Positions 7,863 to 17,793 of a stretch of DNA of 64,000 bases are shown here, one piece after another. Positions within the stretch are counted from its first letter, which is position 1. Every line of letters starts with the position of its first letter. The stretch comes from Paenarthrobacter sp. JL.01a. Lineage in GTDB: Bacteria > Actinomycetota > Actinomycetes > Actinomycetales > Micrococcaceae. The notes under the pieces are model-generated. The model was not told where the DNA came from. It ran no database searches and saw only the letters and a list, made by a program, of their open reading frames with translations. The stretch covers positions 3,782,001 to 3,846,000 of the forward strand of contig NZ_CP104877.1 in NCBI RefSeq assembly GCF_025452095.1, given 5' to 3'. The position numbers were made by a program, and so were the translations under genes.

Positions 7863-9593
7863 CTAGCGGCCGCGGCGCTCGTTCGAGGCCGGAGCCGACG
7901 CACGACGGGGGCCGCTGCGGGCCGGACGACCCGAGCCGGAACCACCGCGACCGGAGTTGCCGGAGCCCGAACCGAAGGATCCGCCAGAAGTTCCACCGGT
8001 GTTCGAAGACCAAACAGCCTTGTTACCGGTGCCGCGGGTTGTGGTGGCCGAGGCCGAACGCGGAGCCGACGCCGAGCGCTGACCCGTAGCCGGACGGCCA
8101 CTGCGGCCGCCCTGCCCCTGCGAACCTGGAACGTCGTTGCGGTGCGTGGCACCCGACTTGCCGCGACCACGTGAGTTGCGGGCGACGTCGTCGTTCATTG
8201 CTGCGCGACGCTCGGCGCGGTTGACGTCGGTGCGGACCGGCTCGGCCGAAACCTTGCCACGTCCGCCGCGACCGCCGCGGCCACCAGCGGTGGGAGCAGC
8301 CTGGCCGGAACGGCGGGCGCGCTTGCGCTGGGCGTTGGCACCGGTGGAGGTGCCGCCACCTTGCTGCGGAGCCTTCGCCGCGAGCAACGCGGCGCGGGTG
8401 CGGGGATCAACCTTGTCGGCAATCTCGCCAACGAGGTCGGCCACCAACGGGGAGTTGGCAGTGACGCGCTCGAACGAAACGTCAACGCCGGCAGCCTTCA
8501 TGAGCTTCTTGACGTCGCTCTGCTGCTCAGGGAGCGTCAGCGTGACCACGGTGCCATCGGAACCGGCGCGGGCCGTACGGCCGGAACGGTGCAGGTAGGC
8601 CTTGTGCTCCGTGGGCGGGTCAACGTGGATGACGAGTTCGACGTCGTCAACGTGCACACCGCGGGCTGCGACGTCGGTGGCCACCAGGACGCGGACGTCA
8701 CCGTTGGAGAACTCGGCAAGGTTGCGGTCGCGGGCGTTCTGCGACAGGTTTCCGTGCAGGTCGACGGCGGGGATGCCGGCGTCCGTGAGGGTCTTGGCAA
8801 GCTTGCGGGCGTGGTGCTTTGTCCGCATGAAGAGGACGCGGCGACCGGCGCCGGAGGCCAGTTCAACGATGAGCTGCTTCTTGACCGTCTGGTCGTTGAC
8901 CACCAGGACATGGTGTTCCATGGTGGTGACAGCGGCCTGGGGATCGTCCACGGAGTGCGTCAGCGGGTTGGACAGGTAACGGCTGACCAGCTTGTCAACA
9001 CCGTTGTCCAACGTCGCGGAGAAGAGCAGGCGCTGGCCCTGCTTGGGGGTCATGTCCATGAGCTTCTTGACCACCGGGAGGAAGCCGAGGTCGGCCATGT
9101 GGTCGGCCTCGTCAAGCACGGTGACCTCAACGGCTTCGAGGGTCAGAATGCGCTGGCGGATCAGGTCTTCGAGGCGGCCCGGGCAGGCGATGACGATGTC
9201 CACGCCGGCACGCAGCGCCTTTTCCTGGCGTGCTTGGGAGATGCCGCCGTAGATCACCGTGGTGTTCAGGCCCATGGCCTTGGCCAACGGCTCGATGGTG
9301 GCGTTGATCTGGGTCGCAAGCTCGCGGGTCGGTGCAAGGACCAGGCCCATGGGGCGGCCGGGCTTGCGGAAGTGCTTGGCTTCACGCTCGGCCAGGCGGG
9401 CCACGAGCGGGATGGCGAAAGCGATGGTCTTGCCGGAGCCGGTGCGGCCACGGCCCAGGACGTCACGGCCTGCGAGGGTGTCCGGGAGGGTCTTCACCTG
9501 GATGGGGAATGCCTCTTCGATGCCGTCTGCGGCGAGGGATTCAGCAATGGCCTTGGGCGTGCCAAGGGCAGCAAAAGTAGTCATAAACTTCAT
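7863..9593 (-). CDS. DEAD-box ATP-dependent RNA helicase with RGG-like tail
   Basis: The 576-residue protein has all core helicase motifs: GRGRTGSGKT (I), PTRELA (Ia), VLDEADHM (II, DEAD), SATL (III), RGVHVDD and HRSGRTARAG (VI). The last ~170 residues are basic, low-complexity Gly/Arg/Ser-rich, an RNA-binding tail like that of cold-shock helicases. ATG 9593 is chosen for GAAAGA upstream and a proper N-terminus; a second Met follows at 9584. Likely roles are rRNA or mRNA remodelling. Confidence 0.93.
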   Translation of the reverse strand: MKFMTTFAALGTPKAIAESLAADGIEEAFPIQVKTLPDTLAGRDVLGRGRTGSGKTIAFAIPLVARLAEREAKHFRKPGRPMGLVLAPTRELATQINATIEPLAKAMGLNTTVIYGGISQARQEKALRAGVDIVIACPGRLEDLIRQRILTLEAVEVTVLDEADHMADLGFLPVVKKLMDMTPKQGQRLLFSATLDNGVDKLVSRYLSNPLTHSVDDPQAAVTTMEHHVLVVNDQTVKKQLIVELASGAGRRVLFMRTKHHARKLAKTLTDAGIPAVDLHGNLSQNARDRNLAEFSNGDVRVLVATDVAARGVHVDDVELVIHVDPPTEHKAYLHRSGRTARAGSDGTVVTLTLPEQQSDVKKLMKAAGVDVSFERVTANSPLVADLVGEIADKVDPRTRAALLAAKAPQQGGGTSTGANAQRKRARRSGQAAPTAGGRGGRGGRGKVSAEPVRTDVNRAERRAAMNDDVARNSRGRGKSGATHRNDVPGSQGQGGRSGRPATGQRSASAPRSASATTTRGTGNKAVWSSNTGGTSGGSFGSGSGNSGRGGSGSGRPARSGPRRASAPASNERRGR

Positions 9594-9879
9594 GTCTTTC
9601 GGGCGGTGTCCAGTTGCGGACATCGGCCCCCGACGCCGGTTGGGCCAGGGGTTCGCCGAGGAAAAGTCAGGTGGTCTACCGATTCGCTGCAACAGCGGTG
9701 GCCGGGACCAAATGGAACGCGTTCATCGACGCAGGATGTGCCTCTCACATGAAAAATGCCCCGCCGCGCAGCCGTTCAGGCCACCTGCTTCAGGGCGTCA
9801 CCGCACATCAAGTGTTCTTATTCTAGCAGTGTTCGGGGAGGAGCCTTGCATCGGGCAGCGTTGCGCCCGCTTACCCCCG
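9594..9879 (-). promoter_or_regulatory. Long 5' leader/promoter region of the DEAD-box helicase gene
   Basis: About 285 bp without a gene separates the helicase start from palindrome A. On the minus strand TAGAAT (9820-9825) is a plausible -10, which would give an untranslated leader of roughly 220 nt. Long structured leaders are common in front of cold-inducible DEAD-box genes. I see no known riboswitch in it. Confidence 0.4.
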
Positions 9880-9945
9880 CCCAACTGGGGGACAGCACAT
9901 GTCGCAATGAGCGCTCATTGCGACATGTGCTGTCCCCTAATTGGG
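9880..9945. repeat. 66-bp palindromic repeat, copy A
   Basis: Two 33-nt arms meet at 9912/9913 and pair almost perfectly. The outer 16 nt read CCCAACTGGGGGACAG and the inner 11 nt CACATGTCGCA, then ATGAGC at the tip. Two mispairs occur in the outer arm (positions 6 and 8, one a G-T wobble). The right arm overlaps the last codons and TAG stop of the MFS gene at 9937. Sister copies lie at 16384 and 62735. Confidence 0.9.
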
Positions 9946-11340
9946 TTGCGTCAGTGAGAGGTGGGCCTCGGCGTCGGTCCGGGGCGCGGATGTGGCGGCG
10001 CGGGCGGCGACCCTCGGCGCAATGACGACCCCGACGACGGCGATCACCGCCGTCATCGCGAAGACCCCCGCAAACGGGTTCGTCGTCGTGAATGCCGCGA
10101 AAACCAATCCCGTGGCGGCGAGAGACAACGCGCCGCCGAGTGAGTCGGAGATCGACATGGCCGCACTGTTGAAGCCCTGGTTTTCCTCGCTGGACAGCGC
10201 CAGCGTCATGACGGACAGCCGCGGGTACATGAGCCCCATGCCGCCGCCGGCCAGGATCCAGCCACCGATGGCAACCGCCGGAGGCAGCGCAAAGGTTACG
10301 GTCGCAAGCGTTAGGACAATGGCCACCAGCACCAGGGCGGCACCGGTTTTGATCGCGCGATCATCGGCCAGCCGGGCGCCCAGCCGCCCCTGGATTGCCG
10401 ATGCGCCAGCCCACGCCAGTGCCGCCCCGGTCAGGGTCAGCCCGGCAAATGTCGGGGTAAAGGCGTAGCGCTCAGTCAGCAGGTACGGCAGGTAAACCTC
10501 GGCCCCGAAGAACGCCGCAGACGCCAACCCGCGGGTGAGGATGACGCTGGGCAGACCCCGCTTTGCGGTCAGCGTCCCGCGCGGTACCAGCGGCCGCAGG
10601 GCCACCACTGCAAGGACAAGTGCGACGGCGGCAATCACCCCGCCAACGCCCGGAACCTCTGCGGACAGGTTCAGTCCCAGCACGGCAAGGGCCGCGAGCG
10701 CCGCCCATCCCATGCGCCCAAAGGCCCAGGGAACGGATTCGGCAGCGGGTTCGGAATCCATCGCCCGCACGGCAGGCACCACCATCAGCAAAGCCGGAAC
10801 AACCAGGCCCACGACGCCCAGGAACACCCAATGCCAACTGCTCAGCTGCGCCACAACCCCGGCGGCGAAGGGACCCACCAGGGAAGGAACCACCCAGGAC
10901 GCGGCGAAGGCGGCGAAGATCTTGGGGTGCAGCCCGGGCGGGTAGACGCGGGCCACCAAAACGTAGAGGGCCACGGTCATCGCGCCGCCTCCCAGGCCCT
11001 GGACCAGGCGCCCCAGCACCAGGACCTCCATGCTTCCCGCCATTCCCGCGATGAGCAGGCCCAGCACGAACAGCGCAACCGAGGAGTAAAGGGGCGCTGC
11101 GGGACCCCGCCGGTCGGACCAGTTGCCCGCCGCCACCATCCCCATCACGCCGGTAGCCAGCGGTCCGGCGAAAGCCAGCGCGTAGAGGCCGGCTCCATCC
11201 AGGTCGCGGCTCACGAGCGGCATGATGGTTGTCACCGCGAGGGATTCGAACGCGCTCAGGAAGACCAGCGCGCAGGCCCCAACGGTGGCAAGGAGGTAGG
11301 GGCGGCCCAGAATTCCAGCCGTTGAGGTGTCAGAGGTCAT
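9937..11340 (-). CDS. MFS transporter, probable SoxR-controlled efflux pump
   Basis: The 467-residue protein has about 12-14 hydrophobic segments and the MFS loop signature [14 protein letters not shown]. The C-terminus ends inside repeat copy A. It is divergent from soxR across a canonical SoxR box, so it is probably induced by redox-active compounds such as phenazines or quinones and pumps them out. Drug/H+ antiporter membership is likely; the exact substrate is unknown. Confidence 0.88.
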   Translation of the reverse strand: MTSDTSTAGILGRPYLLATVGACALVFLSAFESLAVTTIMPLVSRDLDGAGLYALAFAGPLATGVMGMVAAGNWSDRRGPAAPLYSSVALFVLGLLIAGMAGSMEVLVLGRLVQGLGGGAMTVALYVLVARVYPPGLHPKIFAAFAASWVVPSLVGPFAAGVVAQLSSWHWVFLGVVGLVVPALLMVVPAVRAMDSEPAAESVPWAFGRMGWAALAALAVLGLNLSAEVPGVGGVIAAVALVLAVVALRPLVPRGTLTAKRGLPSVILTRGLASAAFFGAEVYLPYLLTERYAFTPTFAGLTLTGAALAWAGASAIQGRLGARLADDRAIKTGAALVLVAIVLTLATVTFALPPAVAIGGWILAGGGMGLMYPRLSVMTLALSSEENQGFNSAAMSISDSLGGALSLAATGLVFAAFTTTNPFAGVFAMTAVIAVVGVVIAPRVAARAATSAPRTDAEAHLSLTQPN

Positions 11341-11356
11341 GGACGCCAGCCTAAAA

Positions 11357-11374
11357 CCTCAACTAATGTTGAGG
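11357..11374. promoter_or_regulatory. SoxR box
   Basis: The 18-bp site CCTCAAC-TAAT-GTTGAGG closely follows the CCTCAAG-TTAA-CTTGAGG consensus of SoxR operators. It sits between the divergent MFS (start 11340) and soxR (start 11407) genes, in the place of an elongated MerR-type promoter spacer. Confidence 0.9.
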
Positions 11375-11406
11375 TCAATCCAGCACGCCCTACCGGAAGC
11401 AGTCCC

Positions 11407-11880
11407 ATGTCCTCCGCCCCCGCCCACCGGCCGTTGACCATTGGTGAGCTCTCCGAGCGCAGCGGAGTATCGCCGTCGGCCCTTCATTTCTACGAACGCA
11501 ACGGGCTCATCGAAGCCGAGCGGACGGCGGGGAACCAGCGGAGGTATCGTCGCGACACCTTGAGGCGGGTGGCGTTCATCAAGACCTCGCAGCGGGTGGG
11601 CTTGCCGCTGAAGGACATCCGGGACGCCCTGGATTCCTTGCCCGAAGGCCGCACGCCCACCAAGCGGGACTGGAGCAAGTTGTCCTTGCGCTGGCGGGAG
11701 GAACTGGATGAGCGGATCGCCGCGCTGCAGCACCTGCGCGACGACCTCGATGGGTGCATCGGCTGCGGCTGCCTGAGCCTGAAATCCTGCACGCTGCAGA
11801 ACCCGTCGGACGAGCTCGGCGCCTCCGGGGCCGGGGCGCAGCGCTGGACTTTGTCAGCACAGGAGCCCGGCCTGAAATAG
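11407..11880 (+). CDS. soxR: Redox-sensitive transcriptional activator SoxR
   Basis: The 157-residue MerR-family regulator has an N-terminal winged HTH ([24 protein letters not shown]), a dimerisation helix, and [12 protein letters not shown] near residues 117-128. The Cys spacing (3, 2, 6) equals that of the [2Fe-2S] ligands of E. coli SoxR. It senses redox-cycling compounds and likely activates the divergent MFS pump from the SoxR box between them. Confidence 0.95.
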   Translation: MSSAPAHRPLTIGELSERSGVSPSALHFYERNGLIEAERTAGNQRRYRRDTLRRVAFIKTSQRVGLPLKDIRDALDSLPEGRTPTKRDWSKLSLRWREELDERIAALQHLRDDLDGCIGCGCLSLKSCTLQNPSDELGASGAGAQRWTLSAQEPGLK

Positions 11881-11943
11881 CAAACCTTGCCGAAACGGCA
11901 ACAGGCATTGCCTTGCGCTGGAGCCTCTTGGCACGCTTGGGTC

Positions 11944-12672
11944 ATGACTGAACACACGCACGACGCCGGCACTCACCAACACGGCGTCCAGCACGAAGGC
12001 GCCCGCCACGAAGGTGCCCAGCAGGGTGGGCTGAACCTCCACAAGGACGCGGACAACGCAGTGGACATGTGGGATGGCATGTACCGGGAGCGGGCCAAGA
12101 TCTGGAGCGGCAATCCGAACCCGCAGCTGGTTGCCGAAGCCAAGGACCTGAATCCCGGCAAGGCCCTCGACCTGGGCTGCGGGGAGGGCGGCGACGCCAT
12201 CTGGCTCGCGAAGCAGGGCTGGACGGTCACCGCCCTGGACGTGTCCGCCGTCGCGCTTGAACGGGCAGCTGCCCACGCCGAAGAGGCGGGCGTCGCTGAC
12301 CGGATCACCTGGCAGCAGCAGGACCTCACCGAGTGGGAACCGCAGCCGGAGTTCGATCTTGTCTCGGCGCAGTTCCTGCACTCGCCTCTTTTGCCATGGC
12401 GTGATTCCGTCACTTCAGCGGCAGCCGCGGTGGCCCCCGGCGGTACGTTGCTGGTGGTCGGGCACCACCCTCATGGCCTTCCATCCTGGAGCCAGCACCA
12501 CCACGAGGCCGGCCTGTTCTTCACTCCGGAGCAGCTTGCGGGAGCCCTGCGGCTGGATCGTGAGCCGTGGTTCGTGAACGTCCTGACGGACAGGAAACGG
12601 ACTGTTTCAGGTCCCAGCGGCGAATCCGGGACCACTCTTGACACCGTCTTGAGGGCCACGAAACACGCTTAG
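11944..12672 (+). CDS. Class I SAM-dependent methyltransferase with His-rich N-terminus
   Basis: The 242-residue protein has the SAM-binding motif I ALDLGCGEGGDAIWLA, motif II VTALDVS and a later PGGTLLVVGHHP. The first ~30 residues are His-rich (HTHDAGTHQHGVQHEGARHE), suggesting metal binding. The central MWDGMYRERAKIWSGNPN segment and layout resemble TehB-type methyltransferases that act on toxic oxyanions or halides; this is tentative. It follows soxR by 63 bp and may be read from the same transcript. Confidence 0.85.
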   Translation: MTEHTHDAGTHQHGVQHEGARHEGAQQGGLNLHKDADNAVDMWDGMYRERAKIWSGNPNPQLVAEAKDLNPGKALDLGCGEGGDAIWLAKQGWTVTALDVSAVALERAAAHAEEAGVADRITWQQQDLTEWEPQPEFDLVSAQFLHSPLLPWRDSVTSAAAAVAPGGTLLVVGHHPHGLPSWSQHHHEAGLFFTPEQLAGALRLDREPWFVNVLTDRKRTVSGPSGESGTTLDTVLRATKHA

Positions 12673-13706
12673 ACGCCCTCCGGCAGCAACTCGCCATAGG
12701 GAGGCACCACTGTTCCTGTTGCGGTCGAGTCCGGGTTCAGCATCCACCCCACGCGCTTGGCGGTGTTGAGCATCACCACACTCTCCACCAGTTCGATGCC
12801 CGGGATCCGCTGCTGGATGGTGAGCTCCATTTCCATGACATCCGCCAACGAGCGCAACCACATGATCATGGTGAAGTTGGTCCGGCCCGTGGTGGACGCG
12901 GAGAAGCGGACGTTGCGGATGGCCCTGAGTTCCGTGGCGGCGGCCTCATGCTGACCTGCCGGGACGTTCGCAAACCATTGGACTGTGATGGGGAATCCGG
13001 AGAACTGCTGGGCGATCTCGCAACGGAAGGACAGCATCCGGCTGGCCAGCACGCGCCCCAGTTGGCGCTGGACCGTGGCCGGGTTGCGGCCCAGCGCCCG
13101 GGCGATCTCTGCGGCTGTGGCACGGCCGTCCCGGGCAAGGAACGGGATGAGCGCCAGGTGCGTTTCCGGCAGGGGCGCCACCACCGTATCCGGGGCTGAA
13201 GGGTTGACGGCTTCAGGGCCCGCGAGTGCCCGCAAGGCCTGTTGTTCGGCTTTGCTGAGCACATTCAGCCGCCAGGCGTAGCCGCTGGTGTGGATCCGCG
13301 TGCACAAGGCCGTGTGGTACTTGGTGAGTCCGCGGATTTCCTTGAGCCGCGGCAACACCTGGGTGCTGAACTGTTCCAGGTCCTGGGTAATCACCGTGAG
13401 CGTCAGGTCGCGGTTACTGGCGGCCTCTTCCACGGTGATGACCTCGGGAAGCTGCGCCACAGCGGCAGTGACGTCCGGCCGCAAGTGCATTTCGCAGTCG
13501 ATGTCCACCATCGCAAGGCACATGTCCTTTGGATCGCCCATGAGGTGCGCCGTCGTCCAGGCAGCGCCCGCGGCCCGAAGACGGTCCCAGCGCGAGGCAA
13601 GAGTGGTGGCGTGGACGCCCAGGACGCTGCCGGCGTCGGACCAACTGATCCGGGGCGATATCTGCAAGGCGTTGACCAAGCGCAAATCTTCTTCGCTGAG
13701 CTCCAT
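12669..13706 (-). CDS. Lrp/AsnC-family regulator with two tandem modules
   Basis: The 345-residue protein is twice the usual Lrp length. It has an N-terminal HTH (SEEDLRLVNALQISPRISWSDAGSVLGV), an AsnC-like ligand domain, a second HTH near residue 190 (LIPFLARDGRATAAEIARALGRN) and a second ligand domain. It is divergent from the M20 amidohydrolase/MHS transporter operon and is its likely regulator. Its stop overlaps that of the convergent methyltransferase. Confidence 0.88.
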   Translation of the reverse strand: MELSEEDLRLVNALQISPRISWSDAGSVLGVHATTLASRWDRLRAAGAAWTTAHLMGDPKDMCLAMVDIDCEMHLRPDVTAAVAQLPEVITVEEAASNRDLTLTVITQDLEQFSTQVLPRLKEIRGLTKYHTALCTRIHTSGYAWRLNVLSKAEQQALRALAGPEAVNPSAPDTVVAPLPETHLALIPFLARDGRATAAEIARALGRNPATVQRQLGRVLASRMLSFRCEIAQQFSGFPITVQWFANVPAGQHEAAATELRAIRNVRFSASTTGRTNFTMIMWLRSLADVMEMELTIQQRIPGIELVESVVMLNTAKRVGWMLNPDSTATGTVVPPYGELLPEGV

Positions 13707-13846
13707 GAGTTGATTATCCCAAAGTGACGCATGAATCCTGCCTATCGGGGCATATCAATGCATATTTACAGCTCTTTCCGTGCGTGTGAAGCAGGTCACC
13801 CCACAATGGCATGAGTAAAGCATCACCGGATAGATCCAGGAGAATC

Positions 13847-15064
13847 ATGACCATCGTCGCTGACGCCAAGGAACTGCGGGAGGACATCGTCCGCCTCCGC
13901 CACGACCTCCACCGCGAACCGGAGATCGGCCTGCAACTCCCCCGCACCCAGGAGAAGGTGCTCAAGGCGCTGGACGGACTCCCGTACGAAATCACCTTGG
14001 GCAAGGAGACGACGTCGGTCACCGCAGTCCTGCGCGGCAGTGCGGCGCACGCCTCGGCTGAGAAGCCCGTGGTGCTGTTGCGGGCGGACATGGACGGATT
14101 GCCCGTGCAGGAAACAACAGGCGTCGACTACACCTCCCGTGTGGATGGTGCCATGCATGCCTGCGGCCACGACCTCCACACGTCCATGCTCGCCGGGGCC
14201 GCCACGCTCCTTGCCGAGCGGCAGCACCAGTTGGCCGGCGACGTCATCCTCATGTTCCAGCCGGGCGAAGAAGGATTCGACGGCGCCAGCTACATGATTA
14301 AGGAAGGCGTCCTGGATGCCGCCGGCCGCCGCGCCGATACCGCCTACGGCATGCACGTCTTCTCCTCCCTGGAACCGCACGGCCGGTTCGTCACCAAGCC
14401 CGGCGTCATGCTCAGCTCCTCGGACGGACTGGTCGTAACCGTCCTGGGCGCCGGCGGCCACGGCTCAGCCCCGCATTCGGCCAAGGACCCCGTAACAGCC
14501 GCCGCTGAGATGGTCACCGCGCTCCAGGTCATGGTCACCCGGCAGTTCAACATGTTCGATCCCGTAGTCCTGACCGTGGGCGTCCTCCATGCCGGAACCA
14601 AGCGCAACGTCATCCCCGAGACCGCCCGCATCGAAGCAACCATCCGGACCTTCTCAGAAGAGTCACGCCGGAAGATGATGGAGACAGTACCCCGGCTGCT
14701 CCACGGCATCGCAGCAGCCCATGGCCTGGAGGCCGATGTGCATTACCAGGAGGAATACCCCCTCACCATCAACAACGACGACGAGACCACCACTGCAGAG
14801 AACGTCATCGCCGGGATGTTCGGTGAGTCCAGGCACACCAGGATCGCCACTCCCCTGAGCGGCTCGGAAGACTTCTCCCGGGTCCTCGCCGAGGTCCCCG
14901 GAACGTTCGTCGGACTCAGTGCCGTCGCTCCGGGAGCCGACCACACGACGTCGCCCTTCAACCACTCGCCGTACGCAACGTTCGACGACGGCGTCCTCAC
15001 CGACGGCGCGGCGCTCTATGCCGAACTCGCCGTATCCCGCATCGCCACCCTCGCCGGCAACTAA
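13847..15064 (+). CDS. M20D-family amidohydrolase/carboxypeptidase
   Basis: The 405-residue metalloenzyme has LRHDLHREPEIG, LLRADMDGLPVQE, MHACGHDLHTSML and FQPGEEGFDGA, the ordered dinuclear-metal motifs of hippurate hydrolase/N-acyl-amino-acid amidohydrolases. GAGGHGSAPH marks the lid domain. ATG 13847 follows AGGAG. With the MHS transporter 17 bp downstream and the divergent Lrp regulator it forms an uptake-and-hydrolysis unit for an N-acylated or conjugated amino acid (inferred). Confidence 0.93.
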   Translation: MTIVADAKELREDIVRLRHDLHREPEIGLQLPRTQEKVLKALDGLPYEITLGKETTSVTAVLRGSAAHASAEKPVVLLRADMDGLPVQETTGVDYTSRVDGAMHACGHDLHTSMLAGAATLLAERQHQLAGDVILMFQPGEEGFDGASYMIKEGVLDAAGRRADTAYGMHVFSSLEPHGRFVTKPGVMLSSSDGLVVTVLGAGGHGSAPHSAKDPVTAAAEMVTALQVMVTRQFNMFDPVVLTVGVLHAGTKRNVIPETARIEATIRTFSEESRRKMMETVPRLLHGIAAAHGLEADVHYQEEYPLTINNDDETTTAENVIAGMFGESRHTRIATPLSGSEDFSRVLAEVPGTFVGLSAVAPGADHTTSPFNHSPYATFDDGVLTDGAALYAELAVSRIATLAGN

Positions 15065-15081
15065 ACCCCCTGGAGAACCCC

Positions 15082-16374
15082 ATGACCACCACCGTTGGAA
15101 CGTCCCCCGACGCCAAGGTCCACAAGTCGCACGTCCGCACACTGGTCGGCACCGGCATCGGCAACGCCGTTGAATGGTACGACTGGGCCATCTACGCCAC
15201 GTTCTCGCCTTTCATCGCGGGCGCGCTGTTCAGCCAGGCCGATCCCACGTCAGCCGTGCTGTCCACCTTGGCGATCTTCGCCGTCGGATTCGTAGCGCGA
15301 CCGTTCGGCGGGTTCCTCTTCGGCTGGATCGGTGACCGGATCGGCCGCAAGACCTCGATGACCATCGCCGTTGCGCTGGGTGCCGTGGGCAGCCTGTTGA
15401 TCGGTATCGCTCCCACCTTTGCGGCGGTCGGAGCCTTCGCATCCGCGATGCTTCTGGTGGCCCGGCTCATCCAGGGCCTGGCGCACGGTGGCGAGTTGCC
15501 GTCGTCGCAAACGTACCTTTCCGAGATGGCGCCCAAGGAGAAGCGCGGCTTCTGGGCGACCCTCATCTACACCTCCGGCACCGCCGGCATCCTGGCCGGC
15601 ACGCTGCTGGGCGCGATCCTGACCGCCGTCCTGAGCAAGGACGACATGAGCGCTTGGGGCTGGCGCATCCCGTTCCTTATCGGTGGCGCGCTGGGCATCT
15701 ACGCCTTGATCATGCGCTCCAAGATGAAGGAAACCGAGGCGTTCGAAGCCGAGGCGCCCAAGGAAAAGCGTGCCCCGATGTGGCCTCAGATCGTCAAGTA
15801 CCGCAAGCAGGCGCTGCAGGTCATCGGGCTGACTGTTGGCCTCACGGTGGTCTATTACATTTGGGGCGTCGTGGCCCCAAGCTACGCGGCAACCGCCCTG
15901 AAGATGGACCGGGGAGCGGCGCTCTGGGCAGGCGTCATTGCCAACGTGGTGTTCATCGCTGCCTTGCCGTTCTGGGGCAAGCTTTCGGACCGTATCGGCC
16001 GCAAGCCCGTCCTGATCATGTCCTCCGCGGGTGCTGCGCTGCTCCACTTCCCGATGACGTGGCTGCTGAAGGATTCCCCGTGGCAGCTCACGGTGTCCAT
16101 GTCCGTGATGCTGTTCTTCATCGCAGGCAGCGCCGCGATCGTTCCGGCCGTGTACGCGGAGCTCTTCCCGACGCACATCCGTACCGTCGGCGTCGGCGTT
16201 CCGTACTCCATCTGCGTCGCGGCCTTCGGTGGAACGGCGCCGTACCTGCAGACGTGGCTGGGCACGATCGGTCACGGTTACCTGTTCAACGTCTATGCCG
16301 TGGTCCTGCTGGTGATCAGCATCGCGTTCGTGTTCACGATCCCCGAAACCAAGGGCAAGGACCTGACCGTCTAA
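15082..16374 (+). CDS. MHS-type MFS metabolite:H+ symporter
   Basis: The 430-residue, 12-segment transporter starts with GTGIGNAVEWYDWAIYATFSPF, the MHS-subfamily opening. It has the loop motif GWIGDRIGRKTSM and a second copy KLSDRIGRKPVL. MHS proteins import organic acids, amino acids or betaines. It is co-transcribed with the M20 amidohydrolase, so it probably imports that enzyme's substrate. Palindrome copy B follows ten bases after its stop. Confidence 0.92.
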   Translation: MTTTVGTSPDAKVHKSHVRTLVGTGIGNAVEWYDWAIYATFSPFIAGALFSQADPTSAVLSTLAIFAVGFVARPFGGFLFGWIGDRIGRKTSMTIAVALGAVGSLLIGIAPTFAAVGAFASAMLLVARLIQGLAHGGELPSSQTYLSEMAPKEKRGFWATLIYTSGTAGILAGTLLGAILTAVLSKDDMSAWGWRIPFLIGGALGIYALIMRSKMKETEAFEAEAPKEKRAPMWPQIVKYRKQALQVIGLTVGLTVVYYIWGVVAPSYAATALKMDRGAALWAGVIANVVFIAALPFWGKLSDRIGRKPVLIMSSAGAALLHFPMTWLLKDSPWQLTVSMSVMLFFIAGSAAIVPAVYAELFPTHIRTVGVGVPYSICVAAFGGTAPYLQTWLGTIGHGYLFNVYAVVLLVISIAFVFTIPETKGKDLTV

Positions 16375-16383
16375 CCCCCCTCC

Positions 16384-16449
16384 CCCAACTAGGGGACAGC
16401 TAACGGCCCACTGAGCGCTCGCTGGGCCGTTAGCTGTCCCCTACTTGGG
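16384..16449. repeat. 66-bp palindromic repeat, copy B
   Basis: The 33-nt arms join at 16416/16417. The outer arm is CCCAACTAGGGGACAG, the inner arm CTAACGGCCCA, with CTGAGC at the tip. Only three positions mispair, one in the outer arm and two near the tip. It fills the gap between two convergent transporter genes, starting 10 bp after one stop and ending at the base before the other stop codon, as a bidirectional terminator would. Confidence 0.92.
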
Positions 16450-17727
16450 TTAAACGAAGCGGTCACGGCCGGCCCGATAACCGAAGAACGCCGCCAGCAA
16501 ACCGACCACCAGGAACAGGATCCCCGCCGCCGCGAAGCCTCCCGTTGCCTGATGCAACTGACCCACCATCAGCGTCCCTGTGGAGCCCAGCCCATAGCCA
16601 ACCCCCTGCATCATCCCGGAAAGGTGCGCGGCAGTATGGGCATCCCGGGTGCGGACCATGATCATCGTCAGGGCGACCGCCGTCAGCGACCCCTGTCCAA
16701 GCCCATTCAGCCCGGTCCACACCCAGATGAGTTCCGTGGGTCCGAATATGGTGAGCGCGAAGCCGCCTCCCGTCATCAGGGCCACCACCATGTTGATGAT
16801 CCGCTGGTCCTTGAAACGGGTAGCCAGCGCAGGGGCAAACAGTGAACCGAGCATCTGCAGCACGATCGACACCGACACAATGAGCCCGGCCGTTGCGCCG
16901 TCAATCCCCCGGTCGCGCAGGATGGGTGCCATCCACGCGAACACGCTGAAGGACATCATCGCCTGCAGCACCATGAACAGGGTCACCTGCCAAGCCACCG
17001 CCGAGCGCCACACGTTCACGCCTCCGTGGATGGCTTGGTGCTTTACGGACGGCTGGCGGATTGCCAACGGCAGGAACAGCAAAAGTACGACGGCGGCCGG
17101 CACCACCCAGAACCACAGCGCCGACGTCCAGTGGCCGGTTGCCGTAAAGACCGGGTACGTGAATCCGGCACCGAGCGCGGCTGACGCGCAGATTGCCGTC
17201 GTATAGAGGCCGCCCATCAGGCCAAGGCGGTGCGGGAAGTCCCTCTTCACCACCCCGGGGAGAAGGACGTTGCACAGCGCGATCGCGGCACCGCACGCGG
17301 CGGTTCCGGCCAGAAGTGCGGGGAGATGCCCGGCCCCTGGGATATCCAGCGGCCTGAGCAGAAGGCCCGCCGTGAGGACTGCCATGGCCCCGAGCAGCAC
17401 TCTTTCTGCACCAAACCTCCGGGCCAGGATTGGGGCAAGCGGCGCGAACACGCCCAACAAGGTGACCGGCACCGTGGTGAGGACCACCAGCGACCAGCCC
17501 GGCAGACCGGCGTCGGACGTTATTTCGGGAAGGACCGCTGAGAAGCTCGAGAAGACCGTTCGCAGGTTCAGGCCGATAAGGACAAGGCAGATGCCGAGGT
17601 AGACCAGGCCCCTCTTGCCACGGAGTTGCGTGGGGTGCGCCGGGGGTTCGTCATCGATCTCCGCGTCCACGGCGATCCCGGGCAGGACGGATTTCTCTGT
17701 TGCGGCGGGCTTCTGGGAGGAGGTCAC
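16450..17727 (-). CDS. CynX/NimT-family MFS transporter
   Basis: The protein of about 425 residues has roughly 12 membrane segments and the cyanate/nitroimidazole-transport subfamily features LIGLNLRTVFSSFSAVLPEI and CGAAIALCNVLLPGVVKRDFP. The hydrophilic N-terminus precedes TM1 by ~45 residues. GTG 17727 has AGGA close upstream; GTG 17754 is an alternative. Substrate unknown. Confidence 0.88.
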   Translation of the reverse strand: MTSSQKPAATEKSVLPGIAVDAEIDDEPPAHPTQLRGKRGLVYLGICLVLIGLNLRTVFSSFSAVLPEITSDAGLPGWSLVVLTTVPVTLLGVFAPLAPILARRFGAERVLLGAMAVLTAGLLLRPLDIPGAGHLPALLAGTAACGAAIALCNVLLPGVVKRDFPHRLGLMGGLYTTAICASAALGAGFTYPVFTATGHWTSALWFWVVPAAVVLLLFLPLAIRQPSVKHQAIHGGVNVWRSAVAWQVTLFMVLQAMMSFSVFAWMAPILRDRGIDGATAGLIVSVSIVLQMLGSLFAPALATRFKDQRIINMVVALMTGGGFALTIFGPTELIWVWTGLNGLGQGSLTAVALTMIMVRTRDAHTAAHLSGMMQGVGYGLGSTGTLMVGQLHQATGGFAAAGILFLVVGLLAAFFGYRAGRDRFV

Positions 17728-17793
17728 ACGTCCTATTCTGTCAGGCCGTCGCACGCCCTTTCCCGACCCTCAATTTCGTAATACGATTTAGAC

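Noticed and set aside
8361..9752. 463-residue open frame antisense to the DEAD-box helicase
   Set aside because: It is a high-GC shadow frame; the opposite strand holds a complete helicase with all motifs.
15250..16275. 341-residue frame antisense to the MHS transporter
   Set aside because: Charged, low-complexity shadow frame; transporter motifs lie on the other strand.
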